From: Garcia nutans
Lineage: Eukaryota; Streptophyta; Magnoliopsida; Malpighiales; Euphorbiaceae
Length of the DNA stretch: 64,000 nucleotides
Assembly (NCBI GenBank): GCA_947685225.1
Contig: CANTUV010000076.1
Location: 4,402,001 to 4,466,000, forward strand
Direction: 5' to 3'
Shown: positions 36,201 through 48,250 of the stretch, piece after piece
Numbering within the stretch: position 1 is the first letter of the stretch
How the letters are laid out: every line of letters starts with the position of its first letter
Program-made: the position numbers and the translations under genes
The notes under the pieces: generated by a model
The model's input: the letters and a program-made list of their open reading frames with translations, nothing else
The model's database searches: none
Told to the model about the DNA's origin: nothing

Positions 36201-39200
36201 GTTGTCAAAGAAGGATTGGGTACAAAAGGTCCTACTTTGACTGCTTACCCAAAACTGAGAAGCAGATTCTGGGTATGTTCTGCCAAGTTCCATGCATCCT
36301 CTTTATGAAAACCTGTCATTTGTTATTTTTACTCCCAAATCTGTCATATTTTACACCCACCATAGTGTTTCTCTGAAGTATTTTTTATGGATTGCAGGTA
36401 TTGAGCACTCGATGTGATAGAATTGGAATATCAAAAAAAATTTCAGGTGTTGAGCGAACACGGCTGAAAGTTATAGCCAAAACTTTGCAACCCCCTGGTT
36501 TTGGTCTAACTGTAAGGACTGTTGCTGCCGGTCATTCTTTAGAAGAACTGCAGAAGGACTTGGAAGGCTTACTTTCAACTTGGAAAAACATAATGGAACA
36601 TGCAAAGTCTGCTGCTCTTGCTGCAGCTGAAGGCGTAGAAGGGGCTATCCCTGTTATACTGCACACAGCAATGGGTCAAACGCTCTCAGTTGTCCAGGAT
36701 TACTTTAGTGAGAAGGTAACTTCCTTGTTTATTCAACTCCCTCACTTGCACTTGTGCATCCTGGTGTTTTTGTCATGCGTCTAAATTTCTCATAGTAATA
36801 TATAATTTCAACTCTTGTCCTGATTCTATCCTTATAATTTTCTTCAGGTTAAGAAAATGGTGGTTGACTCCCCAAGGACATATCATGAGGTATGCTATTT
36901 GCTTTAAATTAAAGTTATTAGGGTCTATAAATATATAACCAGAGATGGATCGGTGTGTGCCTGTTTGTATGATAGCATATCATGCAGAATTGCATGTTTT
37001 TATGCAGTTGTTTTCTAAAATGAGGATGAGGGTGGATCAATTATCTGGCACTACACATAACGACGTTAGACAGATTATCTTCAGTACATTTGGTGTGGAA
37101 ATATACTGGTGAAATATATTAGAAGGGGATACATGTTTAATGTTTACTTTATAAAAGAATTAAATTTTTGTGCTTATAGATTTAAACATGCTTCTTTTTT
37201 ATCTTCATTTCATTTATTATTGCTCTGTTAATTGCTAACATCTATACATTATGAAGCTCAGAAATGATGGTAAGGTTGGTCAAAACAATTCTAGTTGTCA
37301 ATGAACTTATATATTTGATGAAAATAGTGTTTATGCGGTTCACTTCATTGCTGAAGTACATTAAAACTTCAGTAATATTTCTATCATCTAAATTTTCTCT
37401 GAGTGCTATATTATTGTCATTTTCTTTTGATTTATATTCATTTCTACTTTCTTCTTTGGCATGATCAACTTAACAACTCAACAAAGCCTTAATCCCAAGT
37501 CAATTGGGGTCGGCTACTTCTTTGGCATGATATATAAACAAAATCACTTTTGATCCTTTTGTCTTTTTGGAATTCACTTCTTTGTCAGGTTACAAACTAC
37601 CTTCAGGAAATAGCTCCTAATCTTTGTGATAGAGTGGAATTGTATGACAAAAGAATTCCTTTTTTTGATGAATTCAAAATCGAAGAAGAGATCAATAATA
37701 TCCTTAGCAAAAGGTGAGGATTCATTGTACCACTTATGTTGCCATAAGTCACTATGTTGCGCATTTGATGTCACTTGATGTAGACTAAGTTCTCACATTC
37801 TAATAAGTTTAATTTAACTAAAAATCAAATATGCCTATGGAGGCTACAACCTTAAAGAGAATATTAAACTAAGGAAATTGCTAAATAGTCCTATCAAAGG
37901 GCAAAATTTCTAGATAAACCTAATTAAAATATAAATTATTTATTAAATTTCCTACTATTAAAAGAAGATTAATAATTGTGAAGAGGTCAATCTCTCCAAG
38001 ACAAGTAAAATTCATGATTCAGACTTGGACTGTGTTTACGAGGAGGAATATAAACTTCATCACTTTTTTTCTTGTTTCTAATTAACCCAAGTTTCATAAA
38101 TTCTTACGAAAATACAAATGCAATGACTATGAAGATGGGGACTCTTAGTGCAAAATGATTAAATTGACATGTTAAAAGTTAAATTCTGATGTTTGATGTT
38201 TTGGTGCAATCGAATGCCACTGCTGATGCTAAATAAAAAATGCCAATGGGGTAATTTTCTGTAACTTGCATGTTTTCTTATGAAGCTCCCATGACTTGTG
38301 GGATCCTTCAAATTGAAAAAGTCCTCATGATTATTCTCATTCAATCTGTTGATAGTCATTTCAAATAATGAATTACCCTTGAAGCTCATTTGGAATAGTG
38401 TTAACTTTTGACATATTCCCTCTGTCCGCATATAATAACCCACTTTTGTTTTCACACAAAGATTAAGAATTTGTATTTCTTTTACAATTTATTCTTTATT
38501 ATGATAATTAATGACTTTAATTTATTTTAGAATAATGTGATTAATTATAAGTATACTAAAGGGTATACTTAGAAACACAATAATAAATTTAAGTTAAAAA
38601 ATGAAGGGGGCTTATTTTTTTGGACGTCCAAAGAGGAAATACGGACTATGATTTGTGGATGGAGAAAATATTTCTTATTACAAGGTTGACTTTTTTCAGT
38701 GAGTTCATAGTACCTTTTAGATTAATGTTAATAATATCTCTTCCCTTGCAGGGTTCCATTACTTAAGGGAGGTTCTCTAGTGATTGAACAAACCGAGGCA
38801 TTAGTCTCCATTGATGTGAATGGGGGGCATATAATGTTTGGTCAGGGGACTTCACAAGAAAAAGCTATTCTGGATGTAAATCTTGCAGCTGCAAAACAAG
38901 TATGCTGACACTGAACTTGCACTTCATTTTGAATGAACAGGCTGTGTATTCAGTGTGATGTGCCACTGCCAGTGTTGTTAAAGGCGCAAAAAGGCGCTGC
39001 CTAGGCGACGAGTCGAGGCGAGGCGCTGAGTCACCGCCTTTTTGGTGGCCGCTTCGCTTTTCTGGCAGAGGCGCACGAGGCGACGCCTAGGCGCTGAGGC
39101 TTCGAGGCGTGAGCCTTTTTAATAAAAGCTTTCCAACATGTTTTAATAACCAAAAAAAAAATAGAATAGAACCTAGCTCGTTTTAGACAGCCGACAGCCC

Positions 39201-42200
39201 CATCTGAAGAAAAGCCGTAGAAAGAAGAAGAAGAAGAAGAAAAAGAAAAATAAGAAGAAGAGGAACTCGACTACTTACAAGTGCTCTTTGATTTCTCTGA
39301 TTTCTGTTTGGATTTGATCTTAGAAGATATTTCCAAGTTGCGGGTTTATAAAGAAACATTTCGTAAAGCAGTGGAGCTCACCGGTTTCATTTATGGATCT
39401 ACGGGACTTTTGAATATGATGCGGGAGTTTACAAGTAATAGAGAGTTGCTAAGGCCAGGAGCCACTAGGTTTGCCACTTCCTTCCTTACACTTGGTCGTA
39501 TTCATCAACAAAAAAGGAATCTTAGAACAATGTTTACTTCAGAAAAGTGGGTTATTAGCAAATGGGCTAAAGAGGCTAAAGGGAAAAGGTGTGAAAAAAC
39601 CGTTTTGAGTACGGGTTTTTGGAATGCGGTGACTAATGCGCTTAAAGTTTCGGGTCCTCTTGTCAAGGTCCTTCGCTTAGTTGATAATGAGAAAAAGCCC
39701 GCTATGGGATATATTTATGAAGCAATGGATAGGGCAAATGAAACAATTGCCCGAGATTTGAAGGACGAGGATAAATACTAGCAAGTTAGTGATATTATTG
39801 ATAGGAGGTGGAATGATCAATTGCATCGCCCTTTGCATCCTGCAGGATACTTCTTAAATCCTGAATTGTTTTATGCAAACAAAGATAAAATCATTGGTGA
39901 TGAGGAGGTGAATGGAGGTTTGCTTAAATGCATAGAAAAAATGGTTAGTGATAAAAAACTAGGGAAGTCATTATCCAACAACTTGAAAAGTATAAGGGAG
40001 TTGCGGGTTTGTTTGGAATGGAAATGGCAAGAGCTTCAAGAACAACTACTTCTCCAAGTAAATTCTTTTCCTTTAATTCACTTACACTTGCTTTTTTTAA
40101 AAAAATCTCAACTAATAATTGAAATTTTACATTTATATTTCTAGCTTCATGGTGGAGTACATTTGGTGCAAGTGCCTCACAATTGCAAAGATTTGCTATG
40201 AAGATTCTTAGTCTCACATGTAGTGCAAGTGGATGTGAAAGGAATTGGAGTACATTTGAGCATGTAAGTAATTCAACTTTGACTTCTATATTCTAAAATA
40301 TTTTTCACCACATTGTGACACGCACACTTTCACATGGCAGCTTCATAACAAGAAGAGAAACCGGCTTTTTAAAAAAAAATTGGATCAGTTGGTTTATGTG
40401 AGGTACAACAGGGCATTGCTACGCCGATACTCAATTAATGATACCACCACTCCAATAGATTTATCAAATATTGATGGATCTAACGAGTGGTTACTTGGTG
40501 AATTGGAGGGAGAAGAAGATGATAACTAAGAAGATGATAACTATGTGTTTTCGGATTATGATTTGACTTGGGATCATGTTAGTAGAGCATCCGGAGTAAA
40601 TGAACCCCGCTATGAATCAATGTCTAGATCTCAAGCACCAAGATTAGGGCCTAGTAGTAGTTCAAGGCCACTTGGACAATTGCAATTAATTGATGAAGAT
40701 GAGGAAGAGCTTGAGGTGGAAGCAAATAATAGTAACAATGATGATGATGATGATGAGTTGGGGCCATTAGAGTCCGATTTCGAGTAGTTAATAATAGTTA
40801 TCTATTAGTAATTTTAAAACTTTTAGAGTTTTAGTTAAGTTTTATGGGTTTTTTTTTCCCTTAATGAACAATATTTGTTGTTGACTTTCATGTTTTAGCT
40901 TTTTTTTTTACTTTATATATGAAATTTATAGTTATATATATTAAATTGTTTATAGCGGCGCCTTTGTAAAAAAGGCTCGCTCAGGCTCTCGCCTCTCGCC
41001 TTAAAGGCAAGGCGATGCCCTCTCGCCTCAATGTCGCCTCTCGCCTTAATAACATTGGCCACTGCTAATTTCTTTATTTGCAATAATTTATTTGTGCCAC
41101 AAACGCTGGGTCATGGATCTTGAAGTTCTTATTTTAGGCTTTGTTTGGGAGTATTTCTATTGTGGTTTTGTATGGTTTAATATGGTTTGGTTTAAGATCA
41201 AACCTTGTTTGAGAGGATTTTTAATTTATTTTGGTGGTTTGTCATGGTTTAATCATGGTTTGACAATGGCAATTTTGAGGCCTTTTTTTAAACCATGGAT
41301 TTGGTGTGTTATGATGGTTTGATTTTTTTATTACCAAAATTACCCTCAATTAAATTTAAAAAACCCCAATCCTATTCTAATATAATTTAAATTGGTAATT
41401 TCATTAAAATAAATTTAAAAATAAAAATATTTTCAAAAAACTTTACTTTTCTTTTTTTATTTTTAAAAAATTAATTTTTCAACTTTTAAGTTTAAAAATA
41501 TTTACTGTTAATTTGTTTTTTATTTTGATGATATTATGGATAATATTTATGTTATTGAATAATATTTTGTAATTTTAATAGATTAATTATATTATTATTT
41601 TATAAATTATTAATTTAATTGAATTTTATTAATATTTTTTATTTTATTATTGGTATGATACTTAAATTTGTTATAAAATTAAATTATTTTTATGTTTTGA
41701 ATAAAATATGTATTCACTAATAATCTTATTAGTATTTCGATGAGATTAATTAATTTTATTATTATAACTTAAATAAATTTATTTTAATGTGAATTAAATA
41801 AAATATTAAATTAGAGGGCATTCTAGTCATTTTATTTATTTAAGACGAGTCAAACCATCTAATAACTTAACAGTACCACATCTTCTTCCTAAATATGGTA
41901 CACTGCCAATACCATACTATATCATACGTACTTATTACACTGTACATTATTAAACCATGCCGGAAATGCTCCCAAACAGACTCTTAATGAAGAATCTGTA
42001 AGATGTTCATTTCTTTGTTTTTCCTTTTGAAATAATTTTGTCATTTATTGGCAAGTGCCGCAATTGTTGCCAATGCCAATAGCAGTTTCTTAGCAATGAC
42101 TATCTTTCCTATTATTCAAATATTAATACGAACTGATCATTGCCAATTTTGTTTCTGGTTGATTGTGGTTCCTCCTGCTTGGTGTTGCTAGATTGGGCCC

Positions 42201-42942
42201 TTGGCTTATACATGCGGTCTTGCCCTTCCAGAAAATAGCATTTTGACCCAATAAAATTAGACGTCATCAATGGCATGGTCTAAGCCTGTAGGCCCCCATG
42301 CCCACTTTTTACCGAGTTTCATTAATATCTCACTATGACTTGGAGTGAAGGAAGCCTTGTAAGTCTAGTCACCTGACACCTGTCCACTTCCTTTCATCTG
42401 AGGGTCTTTTTCCAAAGGATAAGACTACGGGCAATGACAAGGCTCAGCAACAGTAACTTATGAACCACCACTCTATTCAAATATACAATTGATTATCGAG
42501 ATGAATAATTTAGAAATTAAACTTAAAGTGAAAGAAACAAATTTTTCATTCATGTACTATTGGAGGGAGTTGAAGGTAAGGTAAACTAATCATATTTGCA
42601 TGTGCATGTGAGGCCTCATACAGAGACTTTCAGACAGTGTGACCCTTTGACACTTAATATTAGTGGGAAGTTTATTTTGAAAAATAGGTGGGTCCGACTG
42701 TCTGATACCTACACATATACCATAACATATACTCGTGTGAGGATCCAGGTAAAATAGTGGTTAAATTGCAGTAAATTGTATCTTGAGCAATCTGATTTTG
42801 TTTTCAAGTCCACAGAAGTTTTCAGTGGCTGGCATTTTAATAGATAATTGTGTTTCAGATTGCAAGGGAGTTACGGCTTCGAGACATTGGTGGTATTATT
42901 GTTGTGGACTTTATAGATATGGTGGATGACTGTAAGTTCAAA

Positions 42943-42978
<36 letters not shown>

Positions 42979-45900
42979 GTGTGTATATGCACATGCAGAC
43001 ATGTATATGGGTGTGGATCAGGTTGCTTGCATCCGTAATACAGTAGGACACTGGAAAATATGGAGGAGGTTGGCCTAAATGAGAATATCAGTTTGTGGAT
43101 TGTTTTAGGATCAGCAGCATGAGATTTATTTCAAACTCAAATTTCTAGTCTACAACTACTATTTTTTATCCAAAACAAAATCTTATTTCTTTGTGTTATG
43201 CGAGATGTATTTTGCTTGCTATGGTTATCATTTGAAGTGAATACCATCTTACTCATTATTTTCTTGCGGTTATATTTTCAGCAAATAAGAGATTAGTCTA
43301 TGAAGAAATGAAGACAGCTGTTGAGAGAGACCGATCAACCGTGAAGGTTTCTGAATTGTCAAAGCATGGACTCATGGAAATAACTAGAAAGAGGGTATGC
43401 TGCCTTATTGTGGTTATCTTTTCTTTGTTTCTAATTTTCCCTTTTTTTTCAGGAATTAAAACGACAAAAAAAAATCTCAACAGAGCCTTATCCCATCTAT
43501 TTGTGATTGACTAAAATGACTTGAAATGAAAATGATATCTTTTGAGAACTTGAAAGGAATCATGTTCGAAGGAACACGAAAATTGCCATTGCAAGATGGC
43601 TAAATACATTTCTATTGATTAGCGAAAAGTTTGGTAATTTCTAGACTGGTACAACTGACTGTAACTTTTAAATAATGTGCAATGTTGAACAGGTTCGGCC
43701 TAGTGTCAGTTTCATGATTAGTGAACCTTGCACTTGCTGTCATGCTTCTGGGAGAGTAGAAGCTCTGGAGACTTCCTTTTCCAAGATTGAACAAGAAATT
43801 TTTCGATTGCTTGTAAGTAGAGTCTGTAGTATCAAATATAATTTTCTTATCAACCACATCATTATCTATTGGCATAGTAAGTGGCAACTAGCCCATCCTC
43901 AGGTTGGCCTAGTTTCAACCCATGAAATGCATTTGATAAGAAAAAATTCAGCTCCATGGGTCCATGATTGGAGGTTGTCCAGTTTTGAAACTGGATTGGG
44001 GTTTGGGAGAGTTGGGGTAGGCTCAACTACCTGCGGACTGGTTCTTGATTTTTGGAGAACAAGAAAATTGTTCAAAAATGTAAAATTAAAGCCAGCAAAG
44101 AGTTTGATAATTGTATTAATATTAGGAATAAAACAATTTGTTGAGTGATTTTCAATATTATTTAACAGCATCTTTTTTTTTCTTCCAAAAGGCAATGATG
44201 GAGCAAAAGGCAGACCCTGAAAACCCGAAGACCTGGCCAAGATTTGTATTGAGGGTTGACCATCACATGTGCAACTACTTAACTTCTGGGAAAAGGACAA
44301 GACTTGCAATCTTGAGTAGTTCCCTCAAAGTCTGGATTCTTTTGAAGGTATGCCTTGTCTTTGTATTTCTCTATTTTCATATTAAAAAAATTCATGCACT
44401 TAGGATAATAGAAAATCATCTTTCTTCACCTGAAATTTCTCAGTATATCTGAAATATTGGAATATCTGGAGTTGCGTGCGGCAACTCCGCATTTCGAGGG
44501 AAGCAATGGTAAACTTGGTGTGCGGCTTTAAACATCATTGATTCAGATAACAGATGCTAGCGATTCTTAGCTTTGGTTCCTTATTAGATGTGAAATATTT
44601 TTTCTATGAGATAGCAAATTTATTATTACAGGAGGAACAATATTCCTAAGATTAATTATTTGACTTTAAAAGGTGGAAAACAATTGTTGTTCAAGGATGA
44701 GTTGGTCAAAGCTAGAGGGTGAGAGGAAGGTGTGAGTATGTCATCAAATGATATGTGGATAGGTATGTCTACAACAATTAAAGGAGTAGCTGGAAAGATT
44801 CTTGGAGAATCTAAAGGGTGTGGATATCCCTCGAAGGAGCCTTGGTGGTGAAATGAGGAAGTGCAAAAAGCAGTAAGAAGTAAAAGAGAATGATATAAGA
44901 GTTTGCCCAAGTGTAATAACAATAATGCTTTTGAGCAGTACAAACAAGTGAAAAAAAATGCTAAAAAGGCAGTTAGTTAAACAAAAACACAATCTTTAGA
45001 GAGTTTATATGAGAAACTTGGAACAAAGGAAGGGGAAAAAATTATCTATAAATTGGCTAAGATAAGGGAAAAAAATGTCGTGATTTAAACCAAGTTAAGT
45101 GCATTAAAAATAAAGAGAATAAAATTTTGGTTCAAGAAGATATTAAGGAACGATGAAGAAGCTATTTTGAGTAACTTCTTAATGGTAACCATAGTGGTAA
45201 CATTGAGGGGTTTAGACGTTAGGCCGGAGAAAAATGTGAAATACACTAGACGGATTAGGTTTTCGGAAGTTAAGGAAGCTTTAAAGAGAATGAAAGTTGG
45301 TAAAGTCTGTGGACCAGGTGGGATACCTATTGAGGTTTGAAAATATTTGGAAGATACAAGAGTTGCATGGTTGACATCTTTGTTCAATAAGATCTTAAGT
45401 ACAAAGAAAATGCTTAATGAATGGAGACAAAGTAATTTGATACCTATTTTTAAGAATAAAGAAGATATTCAGAATTGTTCAAATTATAGAGGTGTAAAGC
45501 TTATGAGCCACACTATGAAATTATAGGAGAGAGTTGTGGAACACCGTTTGCTATTAGATACTTGTATCTCCTTAAATCAGTTTGGTTTTATGCCTAGTCG
45601 ATCAACTATGGAAGCTATTTTTCTTATAAGAGATTTGATGAAAAAATATAGAGAGATGATTGACTTGGAAAAGGCGTATGATAGTCCCTAAAGAAGTTTT
45701 ATGGTAGATCCTAGAGCATAGGAGAATATCTATACGATATATTCAAGTCTTGAAGGATATGTATGAGGGAGCCATCACCAGTGTCCGCACTGTGGGAGGG
45801 GATACTAAGGATTTTTCCGTTTCTATTGGATTATACCAAGGTTCAGCTTTGAGTCCTTATCTTTTCGCCTTAGTCATGGATGAGTTAACAAGACATATAC

Positions 45901-47506
45901 AATATGACATCCCTTGGTGTATGATGTTTGCAGATGATATTGTATTAATAGATGAGATCCATGCAGAGGTAAGTCAAAAGTTGGAGTTATGGAGAAGCAC
46001 TTTGGAATCTAAAAGTTTTAAGCTAAGTAGGTCTAAGACTGAGTATATGCATTGTAAATTTAATAGCGAGAATAGAGAAAGAGACGAAATTGTTTTAGAC
46101 GGAATAACAGTATCTCATAATACTTATTTTAAATACCTTGACTCTATTCTTCAAGAAGATGGGGGTTGTGAAGAAGATGTAAATCATAGGATTAAAGCTG
46201 GTTGAATGAAGTTGATGGGTGCTACAAGAGTTCTATGTGATCAAAAGATGAAATTAAATTAAAAGAAAAGTTTTACCGCACTGTAATACGGCCTGCGATG
46301 ATGTATGGTAGTGAGTGTTGGGCAGTAAAAGGACAACACATGAGTAAAATGCATGTTGCGGAAATGAGAATGATAAGATGGATGTATGGTCATACTAGGA
46401 TGGATAAAATCCGCAATAAGTGCATTAGAGGAAAAGTGGGGGTAGCACCTATTGAGAATAAGATAAGAGAGTACAGATTAAAATGGTTTGGTCATGCGAA
46501 ACGAAGACATAGCGACGCGTCGGTTAGAAAAATCAAATAAGTTAGAGTAGATATAACTAAGAGAGACAGAGGTAGGCCTAAACTGACTTGGTTAAATGTA
46601 GTTTAAAATGATCTTATAATGTTACATCTATTAGAAGAGATAACCCTAAATTATATTGAGTGAAAAAGAAGAATCCATATAGCCGATCTCAATTGACTTG
46701 GGATTAAGGCTTTGTTGAGTTGAGTAAATATTTTTCAAACTTATGAAATATAAATGTCATAAGTAAAGAAATTATTTCATTCCGAATACCTGAGAAATGA
46801 GCCCATAAATCTTTGTATCCCATGTCATGTTAGCAGTGGCCAGACATAAGGAAATAAACAAAAATGGTCTATCCACCCAGTTTATTTTAAAGATGCCATA
46901 GTATTTTGTTTAATATTTTTCTCATTTTACACAGCTTGTTCATAACATGGAAACTGCATCACCATTCTTGCTTGTAAGATGAACTTCTTGAAGTACCTAT
47001 CAAGCAGTTCAAATTTTTCAGAAATATTTGCCAATTCCATTAATGTAGCTTATAGGTGTATGCTCCACATAGATGGAAAAATGCTAGTGTTGATCTGAGG
47101 ACCCATTCTAGTGTGGTAGCTAAAAGATGTAGGAATTAGGTTGTGTTTGGGTTCCTCTGCTATAGGAGAATGGAATATAATTTTCCCATCTTGATAAAAT
47201 TGTGATGGACTCCTACTTCTTGCGCCTTGACTATTGTCTGTCTGCCAATATATGTTGCTTGAAGCTAAAATGATAATCTGTCTGTACTTTTTTTTACCAA
47301 TGATAAATAGTGCGTTAATTTATCAGGTTGCTAGAGGTTTCACAAGGGGAGCATTTGAGGTGAAACCATTTACTGATGGCCGGGCAAATGAAAATCAGCG
47401 CCGGGTTGCCATACCAGTGCTAAGACAAGCAGAGACAAGAACTATCAATTCTGGCAAAAAAGTGACTCTTGTTCCTGTCAAAAAGGGCAAATCTAGAGGG
47501 AAATAA
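33204..47506 (+). CDS. RNE: Chloroplast RNase E/G-type endoribonuclease, 14 coding exons
   Basis: RNase E/G cuts single-stranded RNA and matures chloroplast transcripts. Exons: 33204-33358, 33544-33638, 33935-34152, 34834-35086, 35173-36272, 36398-36715, 36848-36889, 37589-37713, 38752-38899, 42859-42931, 43282-43394, 43693-43812, 44192-44347, 47327-47506. They total 3096 nt (1031 residues) and keep phase throughout. The N-terminus looks like a plastid transit region. A CBM20 starch-binding-like domain spans about 107-215 (ADLEAGQLLYVTGDPISLGGW), typical of plant RNE. An S1-like segment is in exon 5 (GAFVNIGHSRPSLMDI). Metal-binding aspartates are D790 (SIDVNGGH) and D835 (IIVVDFIDM). A C-x2-C zinc link lies at 893-896. 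The start is the first ATG after an in-frame stop. The exon 3 acceptor is the least certain. Confidence 0.93.
37451..37531 (-). mobile_element. 51-bp RTE LINE fragment with 15-bp target duplication
   Basis: In RNE intron 7, the sequence 37466-37516 is the reverse complement of the last bases of the LINE at 44600-46735 (both hold GACTTGGGATTAAGGCTTTG and GTTGAGTT). It is flanked by perfect copies of CTTCTTTGGCATGAT at 37451-37465 and 37517-37531. This is an extremely 5'-truncated insertion, minus orientation. Confidence 0.85.
38414..38670. mobile_element. Stowaway-like MITE in RNE intron 8
   Basis: A 253-bp element (38416-38668) lies between TA dinucleotides. The left end reads TTCCCTCTGTCCGCATA. 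The reverse complement of the right end reads TTTTCTCCATCCACAAA. This CTCCCTCYGTCC-type terminus with a TA duplication is characteristic of Stowaway (Tc1/mariner-derived) elements. It has no coding capacity. Confidence 0.7.
38962..41065 (+). mobile_element. hAT DNA transposon, internally deleted, in RNE intron 9
   Basis: The element is 38970-41057 (2088 bp), flanked by perfect 8-bp duplications GCCACTGC (38962-38969 and 41058-41065). Terminal inverted repeats are CAGTGTTGTTAAAGGCG and, at the other end, CAATGTTATTAAGGCG. Many AGGCG-type subterminal repeats crowd both ends, as in plant hAT elements. It carries the C-terminal part of a transposase. Confidence 0.92.
39281..40790 (+). pseudogene. 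hAT transposase, N-terminally deleted
   Basis: The region encodes the middle and end of a hAT transposase. It begins abruptly at LDLILEDISKLRVYKETF, where the family has an AAHC-DLMLEDI block, so the BED zinc finger and DUF659 region are missing. TRFATSFLTLGRIHQQKRNL and RRWNDQLHRPLHPAGYFLNP follow, with a stop at 39779 and a frameshift near 39970. After two short introns (about 40054-40143 and 40265-40340) come the hATC dimerisation motifs SGCERNWSTFEH and LHNKKRNRL. An acidic tail with a stop at 40528 ends near 40787. Not functional. Confidence 0.82.
41134..41986. mobile_element. PIF/Harbinger-like MITE in RNE intron 9
   Basis: An 847-bp non-coding AT-rich element (41137-41983) is flanked by TTA on both sides (41134-41136, 41984-41986). 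Its ends are GGCTTTGTTTGGGAG and, reverse-complemented, GAGTCTGTTTGGGAG. A TTA duplication and GGC-TTTG-type ends indicate a PIF/Harbinger (Tourist-like) non-autonomous element. It stands less than 100 bp from the hAT insertion. Confidence 0.75.
42945..42976 (+). repeat. CT dinucleotide microsatellite in RNE intron 10
   Basis: About 15 CT repeats begin 13 bp after the 5' splice site of intron 10. Confidence 0.9.
44593..46735 (+). mobile_element. RTE-type LINE, 5'-truncated, in RNE intron 13
   Basis: This is a non-LTR retrotransposon remnant in the same direction as RNE. It ends with TTGAGTTGAGTAAA and carries a reverse transcriptase. A candidate duplication is AAATATTTTT at 44593-44602 and 46726-46735, which is AT-rich and therefore weak. 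The endonuclease domain is missing. Confidence 0.75.
44640..46690 (+). pseudogene. RTE-type LINE reverse transcriptase
   Basis: Blocks in order: the GIPIEV region at about 45320, WRQSNLIPIFKNKEDIQNCSNYRGVKLM (45420-45510), NQFGFMPSRSTMEAIF (45578-45625), GLYQGSALSPYLFALVMDEL and the catalytic MMFADDIVLIDE at about 45922-45957. After a stop near 46204 follows MMYGSECWAVKGQH...MRMIRWMYGHTR and LKWFGHAKRR, typical of RTE-clade proteins. Stops occur at many places (for example near 45340, 45524 and 45690). The protein ends near 46690 with a KRRIHIADLN block. Confidence 0.82.
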
Positions 47507-47809
47507 CTTGGAATCACCTTCCATTTTTGTAGCATCCTGCAATTTTTTAATTTTTTTTTCATTTGTCTGTATTTATATTGGGCTCTTTTTGGTTGATAGT
47601 AGGGTATGGTCTTTTAGGTGTTTCTCATATCAGTTGTGAACTGTACTACTACAAGGTCGTTAGGCCAACCGCTTTTTGCTGTGAAGATTTTTGCGATGAA
47701 ATGTTAATAGTCACAGCTCCTTTTTGCACTATTCAGTGTGCTGGATCCTAAATTCACTAACACCAGGTGGAATATTATGTTAGAGCATTTCTAAGCCAGT
47801 GTAAGCAGC

Positions 47810-48250
47810 ACAGAAAAGGCGAATTGTAGCTTGCAGTGTGGAGACCGATACAGCATGAGGCAGGTGGACTGCCCCGCCCAAAAGATATTGCAAAGTGTGA
47901 CATTGATGCTGCACTGTCTGTGCATGGTAGGAAGCTGGGCATTGGTTGTGTAATCAGGGACGGTAAAGAATCTCTGGACCCAAATTTGACGGAAGCCATT
48001 AGCTGCCATGAAACATTAAGCTGGATCAGAATCAGATGATTATGGTTTAGTTATCTTTGATTTTGAATTTGATGCTCGTAGTTTAGTCCAAGTTGTGAAT
48101 TGCCACAATAGATACTTCACACTATTGTGTTCTCTCATAAGGGTACGAATGTCTTTAGTGAAAGCTGAAAAGGGTTCGTAAGACAACAATGCCTTTGTTT
48201 TTATGCAAGAAGATCAACAAATTAGTGTGTTTTATCTGTGAAGAGCCCTT
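47810..48250 (+). pseudogene. RNase H-like domain relic downstream of RNE
   Basis: The frame at 47836-48039 contains AKCDIDAALSVHGRKLGIGCVIRD and ETLSWIRIR. After a shift it continues as FEFDARSLVQVVNCHNR and RVRMSLVKAEK. This is the RVT_3-type RNase H-like domain of plant LINEs or LINE-derived genes. It is broken by at least two frameshifts. It is unrelated to the LINE in intron 13, whose clade lacks this domain. Confidence 0.65.

Noticed and set aside
38159..38455. 98-codon minus-strand frame in RNE intron 8
   Set aside because: It overlaps the Stowaway-like MITE end and shows no similarity.
47775..48009. Minus-strand frames over the RNase H relic
   Set aside because: The plus strand gives recognisable RNase H residues; the minus frames do not.
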